Shown here in pieces: positions 57,186 to 64,000 of a stretch of DNA of 64,000 bases. The first letter of the stretch is position 1. Each line of letters opens with the position of its first letter. This DNA is from Gambelia wislizenii (taxonomy: Eukaryota; Chordata; Lepidosauria; Squamata; Crotaphytidae). The stretch spans positions 3,837,501 to 3,901,500 of the forward strand of contig JAUMIR010000012.1 in the NCBI GenBank assembly GCA_030847615.1, given 5' to 3'. Under the pieces are notes generated by a model. It was not told the origin of the DNA. It saw only the letters and a program-made list of their open reading frames with translations, and did not search any database. Both the position numbers and the translations under genes were made by a program.

Positions 57186-57593
57186 CTAGCAGTACTCAGC
57201 TAAGGTATATCAAATTAATCCATTAAGTAACGTAAAAAGGAGTAGGCAAAATTCCTCTCACCCCTCGACATTTTTACAGGCTGGGTCCAGCCCCCTCCCC
57301 AAAAAAGGCCGACACTAAATTCAATTTTCCACTCCCGGAGGTCTTTGGGGTGATGACTTTGTACATAAACAGGGATCAGGGCTTTGTTAACCCATAAAAC
57401 AGGGATAGACAACTACGTGGGAAGGGAAGGGTTCAATTTCCTCCCAGAATCCCCCTGTAAGTGATACCCACCCCACAGAAAGCCCCAAACCCTCCATTTT
57501 CCCTTGCAGACTCTCTCAAAAAGTCAAGAGGAAGTGACATTGCATCATTCCTGGCCACCATTTTGAGAGGGACTGCAGATGAAAACTGAGATA

Positions 57594-57822
57594 CAGTTGT
57601 CCCTCCATATCCACAGATTTGGTATCCACGGATTTAAGTATTCACGGCTTGGAAATATTCTTTAAAAAATAATAATCCAAAAAGGAAACCTTGATTTTGC
57701 CATCTTATAGAAGGGACACCATTTTGCTGTGCCATTGCATATAATGGGACTTGAGCATTCACAGATTTTGGTATCCATGGGGGGTCCAGGAACCAACCCC
57801 AGCGAATATGAAGGGACAGCTG
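57594..57822 (-). mobile_element. Tigger-like MITE, TA-flanked
   Basis: CAGTTGTCCCTCCATATCCA ... AATATGAAGGGACAGCTG with TA at 57592-57593 and 57823-57824; minus orientation relative to 37761. Confidence 0.92.
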
Positions 57823-58454
57823 TATTTGGGTAGTATGAGGGTTCTGGAGTGCTTGTGTGGCCATCTCCATGTGTTTAGGGAGCTTTCTGCATAATTTGGG
57901 GGGGGGGGTTGCCAAGAACAGCACCAGTTTAAAAACATATATATTGGGGTGTTGGGAAGCTTTGTGTACCAAAAAGGGAGGAACCAAGAGATGCATGTAG
58001 CCCACAGTTGGACTATGCCCATCTGTGCCCTAGAACCTCCCCACAAAATACGAAAAAAGGACAGAATGAAGAAAAGCAGCACAGATGCTTTTAGCCCCTT
58101 TTAATTACATTTTTTTTTACACATTTACATGTTTCCAGGCCTGGTGTGGCCCAACTCCCAAAACTGGCACCCAGGCTGTTAGAGGTTTCCCTGCAAGGTC
58201 CTTGGGTGGGGGATTACAGGACCCCCTAGCCTCTAACAGTTGCCCATACCTGCTGTATGTATGTGTTCATAATTCTAAGACATGCTTTCAGGTGTAAAGC
58301 TGGAGCGTCCATCCAAATTCAATTCTAAATAATGCTTTTGTTTAAAACTATTTTGGGGAATGGAGATGTTGAAGACAGAGAAAGATGCTTTCCAGGAGAG
58401 TTATACCCTGACAAATGCTGCCTTTAGAACATGGGAGGAAATCACGTGGACCTC

Positions 58455-58566
58455 CCAATGTCTTAGACTTCAGGTCCCAGCAGCCCCTAGCCAAAATAGA
58501 CAAGAGTGAGGTGTGCTGAGAGTTGCAGTCCCATGACATCTAGCGGGCCACATGATTCCCAACCCT
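58455..58566. mobile_element. hAT-like short element
   Basis: ACTTCAGGTCCCAGCAGCCC and GTGCTGAGAGTTGCAGTCCC, then GACATCTAGCGGGCCACATG and ATTCCCAACCCTC. Confidence 0.5.
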
Positions 58567-59264
58567 CTTTTACAAGGAGCAAGAGAAAACCTGAGTTGAA
58601 AAATGAGCTCACAGGTTGTTCTATTTGGATGTCAGTTGTAACTTGTAAATCGTTCAGCCACTTTGGTTTATTTACAACATGTTGGCCAGGTGGGAAGAAG
58701 CGGGCAAAGACAGAGGTTAAACACACCAGCAACTGAAGTTCACAAGAGTGTTGTGGGAAGGTAAAGGAATCTTATTTTCCCTGGGTGAAGACAACCTGAG
58801 TTTAGACAACAAAAAAGCCCCCATGGACTGCACTGCCTGTCCACAATGTCTTTATTTTGGTGCACACAACTTTCTGCAATGCCCTGACACAACTCCTCCA
58901 TCAGGTAGCACATGCATGGATGCACACAAACACACAAAGCTGTGTTTTCCATTTCTATAAATAATGCTAAATCTTCCCTGGGGAATCAGAAAGGATGTGG
59001 GATCTTTCCAAAAGGAGCCATACACAGTCAAGTGACAAGGAAGAAATGGCAGTAAAAGGCTGGCCTTTCTCAACCTACCACAGAGAACCTCCCACAACTT
59101 CACATTTTTGGGGGTGCCAGAGGTACATAGTCCCTCTAACAGGCACCCATTTTCCTCTGCCAAAAAAAAAAGGAGACTTTACTGAAACCAGCAGTCAAGA
59201 CAAAGAGGAAGCAGACATGGCACATACTGGGGTTTAAAATACAAATAAACCCAAAACTTGTGAT

Positions 59265-59312
59265 AGGTTCACCTTAGTTGGAAATGACTTGAAGGCACAC
59301 AACAACAATCTA
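59265..59312 (+). mobile_element. SINE tail fragment
   Basis: TGATAGGTTCACCTTAGTTG then GAAATGACTTGAAGGCACAC and AACAACAA. Confidence 0.65.
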
Positions 59313-59337
59313 AGTGCAACTCAATCTGATTTAAGTA

Positions 59338-60228
59338 CAGTTGTCCCTCCACATTCACGGATTTGGCATTCACAGATTTAAGTATTCACGGCTTGAAAAT
59401 ATTCGTAAAACTCTCTCTCTGGCTTTTCTTCGCAAACGAAGATTCAGGAAGGACTCATCCCGCGCTTTCTGCAAGTGTGCTGATGACTAAAAAGGTCAAT
59501 CCGAGATAAACAAGTCCAGTTGCAAAAAACACAGAAGAAGGTCTCCTTGGGTAATGTTTCCGGGTTGTGATTCTTTCTGCGTTGTCGTTTCTCTTCAAGA
59601 CTTGTTCGGCATGAGTTCTCAAATAAGCCTGCAGCATTGTGGATAGTGCGTCTCCATGCCTCCCAATGTGAGGCCAGGGCAGACCATTGTTGGTGATCAA
59701 TTTGGCTGAGCCTGAGATATTGTTTCAGGGAGTCCTTGTATTGCTTTTTTGGAGCGCCCCTCTTATGCTGACCCATGGCAAGTTCACCATATGTACTATT
59801 TTTGGGAGATGATGGTCCTCCATCCTAGAAACATGCCCTGCCCAGCGCAGCTGTGTTCTCAATACCATGGCCTCAATGCTGGCGATCCCTGCTTGCTCAA
59901 GGACAGCAACATTGGTCACATAGTCAGTCCAGTGTATATTTAGGATTGTGCATAGACAGTGCTGATGAAAGCGTTTGAGGACTCGTAAGTGGTGGCAATA
60001 GGTGACCCGTGTTTCAGACCCACAAAGGAGAATAGACAGTACAATGGCTCTATACAACTGATTTTTGTGAATAATCCAAAAAGCAAACCTTGATTTTGCC
60101 ATCTTATATAAGGGACACCATTTCGCTATGCCATTGCATATAATGGGACTTGAGTAATCACAGATTTGGGTATTCGCGGGGGGGGGGGGTCCTGGAACCA
60201 AACCACAGTGAATGTGAAGGGACAACTG
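59338..60228 (-). mobile_element. Tigger-like MITE split by a LINE
   Basis: Left part 59338-59410 (CAGTTGTCCCTCCACATTCA ... AATATTCGTAAAA), right part 60066-60228 (GAATAATCCAAAAAGCAAAC ... GAAGGGACAACTG). TA lies at 59336-59337 and 60229-60230. Joined, the parts make one normal 230-bp copy. Confidence 0.9.
59409..60067 (-). mobile_element. Zinc-finger-tailed LINE nested in the MITE (longest copy)
   Basis: Minus frames 60225-59725 and 59776-59444 together give YRAIVLSILLCGSETRV, RVLKRFHQHCLCTILNIHW, VLEQAGIASIEAMVLRTQLR, WAGHVSRMEDHHLPKIV, KDSLKQYLRLSQIDHQQW, then CVFCNWTCLSRIDLFSHQ. This is the farthest 5' reach of this family in the window (from YRAIVLS, just after the reverse-transcriptase thumb). 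A frameshift near 59740-59770 separates the two frames. Tail: GAAGAAAAGCC then (AG)n. Confidence 0.9.
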
Positions 60229-60284
60229 TAAATGTATGCAATTCTACAGGGCACAGAAGGAAAGTAACTCAGCAGGCAAGGACC

Positions 60285-60395
60285 GACACTGCATCCAGAA
60301 GGCCTAGTCCTTGCTTGGCATCTCTAATTAGAGACATCCTGTGGAGAGTAGCTACCAATCAGTGTAGACAATACTGAACTAGATAGACCCATGTT
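60285..60395 (+). mobile_element. SINE fragment, same family as 13345
   Basis: AGAGACATCCTGTGGAGAGT, CTACCAATCAGTGTAGACAA then TACTGAACTAGATAGACCCA: the 3' half of the tRNA-derived SINE. Confidence 0.65.
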
Positions 60396-60912
60396 CATCA
60401 TGAAGCCACTTCCTAAGGGCAGAAGACGTGCTTTGCACATCTTTGACATCTCCTCTTTCTTAAAAACTATCTTTGTTCCAAAGGACAGGAAAGACCCTCA
60501 GACAAAAATGCTAAAAGCACAGGCAACTCCAGGCTGGAGGGAGCCATTGCATGAATTCACAGGATGGAAAAAGAATGCAGCTTGCAAGGTGATTCTTACA
60601 AAAGGACTGAAGGAGAAAGCAGGACCTGTTTTGTTTGGTTTTAAAGCCGGGGGCAAGGGAGGAGATGACGACAACAGTGCAGTCTCTTCCCTTGTGTTTC
60701 AAATACACGGATGGCAAGTTCAGCCAGGGGACATTTTAAAAGCGGCTTAAAGTTTACTCAAGGCAGACAGCAAGTCTAAACAGCCAACCAGGCCAGCCGC
60801 CGGAGCAAAGAGGGAGTCGAGGGAGAGGCAAACTGAGTGCAAAGCTAAACAGGACCAAGGTGGCTTCCTACCCTGTTACTGGATCCCTGTAAGAAAAGAC
60901 AACTGACTTATA

Positions 60913-61180
60913 CAGTAGGACCCCCGTATCCACTGATTCATTATCCACTGATCCCTTCAGTTACCCATGGGACACAATACAGCCCACCTATCATCCAGTC
61001 TTCCTAGAAAATGCCTAGAGAGGCATCCTTTCTAGACGTTTTCTAGGCCTTCCAAGGCAGCTCTATGGTATTTCAAACCTGAAATACCATTATTTTCAAT
61101 GGTGTTCACTGTTATCTGCGGTTTTCAGTATCCATGGTGGCCCCCAGAACCAACCCCCCACAGATATGGGGGTCCTACTG
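60913..61180 (+). mobile_element. Tigger/MER2-like MITE, second family
   Basis: CAGTAGGACCCCCGTATCCA ... GATATGGGGGTCCTACTG with TA at 60911-60912 and 61181-61182. The interior includes GCGGTTTTCAGTATCCATGG and a palindromic GAAATACCAT/ATGGTATTTC pair. Confidence 0.92.
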
Positions 61181-61379
61181 TATATCAGGTACAGTGTTAT
61201 TGCTTGGTTCTCTTGCACGTCTATCCAATCAGCTCAAGGTAGTGTTTACATTGCCCCACTCCTCCCATTTTATCCTCACAACAAGCCACATGGATGGTGG
61301 GAGTTGCAGTCTGGCAGGATGTCAGGGCATGGAAACACATCTCCAGCTACTTCACTGCACCACGTTCAATAGCCTTCAT

Positions 61380-61570
61380 CGTCCAATTCTACTATTTTAA
61401 TTGCTTTCTATCTTTCTTAAGGGTATACTCAAAATAGTTTGGATATTGTTGATAAATTTGAATTCTATTTTAATGTTGACTTTTTGTATTTTTTTAACCA
61501 CATTGTAATCATTTTAATTTGTAAGCTGCCTTTGAGTCCCAATTTTGGGAAAAACATGGGGTATAAATAA
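61380..61570 (+). mobile_element. L2-like LINE 3' end
   Basis: AT-rich tail ending TAAGCTGCCTTTGAGTCCCA, ATTTTGGGAAAAACATGGGG, TATAAATAACAA. Confidence 0.6.
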
Positions 61571-62530
61571 CAAGAATGCTAACAATGACATCTCATTCCA
61601 GGAACACAGCAATAGCATGACCTTCATGATGCCACTTGTTCCTTCTGGACCAATGTTTCCCAAATCAGAGTCCTGCCCTCCTACACAGGCAATAGTTAAA
61701 CTTGGACGACTACTGCAATCTTGCTCATAGAAAGCTTAGATTAGAAAAGTTCTTGCAGTGTGCAGGGAAGGATTGTAGATTCTGATAGGAACCTTTCCCA
61801 AACTCTGGCAACAGATATACCAGCCTTTCTCAACCTTTTTATCCTGGAGGAATCCTGGAAATAATTTTCAGATCTCAGGGAACCACTGCATAAAAATTAT
61901 TATAGCAGGTATTCTGTATTGCAGTTGCAGATATGTAATGGCTCCATAACAACTCTGTACTCAATAAGACTACATAGTCTTAGTATTAGACTACATGACC
62001 CCCCCAAAATCAACCTTAACATCCAGCAGTGGACAAAAATCTATTCAGCTGCCAATAGGGATGCAAGGAGGATGACATTTCCAGCCCCGTTTAGGCTTCG
62101 ATGAAGAATTGCAAGAGGCGATCTGGCTACTGATTATCACAGCATCACTTGCTAGTGGAAAGAGGCTGGAAATATCATTCTTTTTGTGCTTTGATCAGCA
62201 GCTGAACAGACCTTCACCCAAAGCAGCTGCTAGCTGTTAAGGTGGACTCGGATGGCATCGGGCCAGGAGCCACTACTTACTTAAGCATACATTGCTAACA
62301 CACATTGTAGAAGTGCACATTGCTATTGCTTAAACAATTTGCAAGCTGCTCCTGGAGCCTTTGTGGCTGAAGAGCGGGGTATTAATACCTAAATAAATAA
62401 ATATGTAACTAAGTAGCTGATGTAGAATATTGGTGAACATCAACATTGACATCTCTTGTGGGAAGCCATAGCAACTCTCACGGAAGCCTAAGGCTCCAGG
62501 TAACCCTGACTGACAAACCCTGGAATATAC

Positions 62531-62756
62531 TGTGTGAAGTCAAAGGCTTTCAGGGCCGGCATCCATAGGTTTTCTGTGGATTTTTTCCAGGCTGTGAGGT
62601 CATGTTCTGGAAGAGTTTATTCCTGATGTTTCACCTGCCTCTGTGGCTGGCATCTTCAGAGAATGGCTGGCCACAGATGCAGGCGAAACGTCAGGAATAA
62701 ACTCTTCCAGAACACGGCCTCACAGCCTGGAAAAAAAAAAACCACAGAAAACCTGG
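62531..62756 (+). repeat. Foldback repeat, second copy
   Basis: Outer TGTGAAGTCAAAGGCTTTCA, then arms GTTTTCTGTGGATTTTTTCC...CTGGAAGAGTTTATTCCTGA and complement ending CCACAGAAAACC. The arms are about 75 bp around a short centre (GGCATCTTCAGAGAATGGCT). Confidence 0.82.
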
Positions 62757-63188
62757 AATATACGATTTGTACAATACCTCGAAGTGAACAGGGATGCACA
62801 GAGAAATACAGAGCGAGGCCCTTTTATTCCAAAGGAGGTGTGCGGAATCAGCCAGAATGCTAAAGGATTGCTGTGGGGAATAGATGTGTATATAAAAGTC
62901 TCTTCCTCTGTTTTGAGACTTGATGGAATCCAACACACTCCTTTTTTTTGCTCCCAGAAGCTGTTTTGACCTTATATGGGCATTCTCACATGCAGCTGTG
63001 ATCGGTTTCATGGTTTCATAGCACTGGTTCTCCTTGCTGAACAGCAAACCTCCCGCTAAAACTTTCTCAGAAGCAGTTGCAATGTTGCCTCTGCATCCAC
63101 GCTCTTCTGATAGCCTGTTCACACAGCCCCTGCACCTTCCCACTGCATTTGTATGATGGCAGAAGCCTGACCTTGCAAGTATTTAAAA

Positions 63189-63240
63189 TTGGGCGTTTTG
63201 ATGATCATGATGATCATGATGATTGATGATGGTGGTGATT
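63189..63240 (+). repeat. GAT-rich microsatellite
   Basis: Repeated ATGATGATCATG/GATGATTGATG. Confidence 0.8.
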
Positions 63241-63410
63241 GCTACAGTCCTTTGTCAGTTAACAAAACCTCTGGCAAAGAAGTTCCTAGTTACAAAGTCT
63301 TTTTATGTCCGCCTACCCCAACTTTTCTCCTTGTCCTCTGCCTTGCTGAAAGGTTATGGGGTTTTTTTATTAGCAGCATTGCCATTGGGAGGATGGTCAA
63401 GGAGGGCTAC

Positions 63411-63554
63411 TGAAGTCCCATTATGTGCAATGGCATAGCAAAATGGTGTCCCTTATATAAGATGGCAAAATCAAGGTTTGCTTTTTGGAGTATTATTTTT
63501 TAAGGATATTTTCAAGCCGTGAATACTTTATCTGTGGATATGGAGGGACAACTG
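63411..63554 (+). mobile_element. Tigger-like MITE, 5'-truncated
   Basis: Starts inside the element at GAAGTCCCATTATGTGCAAT and ends ATGGAGGGACAACTG/TA. Confidence 0.88.
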
Positions 63555-64000
63555 TATAAGAAAGACTTGCCTGGGAGGGGATTTAATTTCACAGAGCACC
63601 TTATGGAACAAAACAAAAACCCAGGTAGGTACGTAGATCATTTTGCTCCATTCCACATATCACTTGCAAATCAAGTAGAGTGGAGAAAATGCCACAATTC
63701 AAACAAGCTCCAAAACTATTTGTTACAACTAACACCAATAAGGAGGGATGGAAGAGGAGGTGGGTTTGACAGCACACGCACACACAGAAAGCCCTGTAAA
63801 ATTATACCCTGGTGCAAATCCATCCACACAATGGGAGTTCCAGAATCATCCACAAGAGCAGACAGATGCTGTAAGAATATGCTACAATAAGCAGAGTGGA
63901 AGAAGCCAGCTGTTTGTTTGTAATAATAATAAATAATATTTTTTTTTTATTTTTAACCCACCCCTCTGCTCGGCAACTGGGGCAGCTTACAACAAAATTA

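Larger units (their letters stand above)
53214..64000 (-). other. 5' MPRIP intron, open at window edge
   Basis: No exon was found here for the upstream PH1 half. Recognised: hAT-like 53293-53403, CR1 ends 54452-54539 and 56799-56992, Tigger-like MITEs 55234-55605, 57594-57822, 59338-60228, 60913-61180, 63411-63554, L2-like tail 61380-61570, foldback 62531-62756. 53410-54300, 58570-59260 and 61575-62520 hold nothing I recognise. Confidence 0.6.

Noticed and set aside
60391..60750. 119-codon plus-strand frame
   Set aside because: No family motif, no repeat origin seen, wrong strand for MPRIP; chance length in a 10-kb intron.

Overview
The window is vertebrate nuclear DNA, most likely from a squamate reptile (lizard or snake). 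The repeats point there: 5'-truncated CR1 LINEs ending in ATTCTATG-type octamers, tRNA-derived and 5S-rRNA-derived SINEs with a tail resembling the Bov-B/Sauria SINE 3' end, L2-like LINEs, a Penelope-like element, and many short pogo/Tigger-like and hAT-like elements. Gene density is very low and nothing looks bacterial or viral. The species is inferred from repeats only.

The one protein-coding gene I can support is MPRIP (myosin phosphatase Rho-interacting protein, p116Rip), on the minus strand. Ten consecutive exons were located by reading splice sites and translation against my memory of the mammalian protein: 53213-53062, 45494-45410, 36915-36705, 32395-31864, 18161-18035, 15495-15382, 9389-9333, 5796-5728, 5406-5317 and 3955-3846. 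All have AG acceptors and GT donors, and reading phase is continuous across all nine junctions (1547 bp, about 515 codons). They encode the second half of the first PH domain, a basic/proline-serine linker and the complete second PH domain. The N-terminal exons lie beyond 64000 and the C-terminal coiled-coil exons lie below position 1, so the window is an internal slice of a large gene.

The fourth exon has two in-phase donors 372 bp apart. The inner one (at 32236) rebuilds the canonical mammalian junction; the outer one (at 31864) adds 124 codons. This is the clearest gene-level observation.

Everything else is intron. Region by region: 1-3845 has a SINE and a CR1 copy; 3956-9332 has short exons separated by L2-like, CR1, foldback and zinc-finger-LINE fragments; 9390-31863 has SINEs, microsatellites, hAT-like elements and an old three-copy tandem repeat; 32396-45409 has a 5S-derived SINE, a Tigger-like MITE, a Penelope-like reverse transcriptase interrupted by another LINE, and a long CR1; 45495-53061 has a pogo-like element filled with a 63-bp hairpin minisatellite, an L2-like LINE, a 114-bp minisatellite, nested CR1s and a 327-bp palindrome; 53214-64000 has several Tigger-like MITEs (one partly duplicated in tandem, one split by a LINE), CR1 ends and foldbacks.

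No wholly new gene system is evident. The most unusual structures are the hairpin minisatellite inside a transposon, the large palindrome, the nested insertions, and a LINE family whose 3' ends run into different microsatellites.
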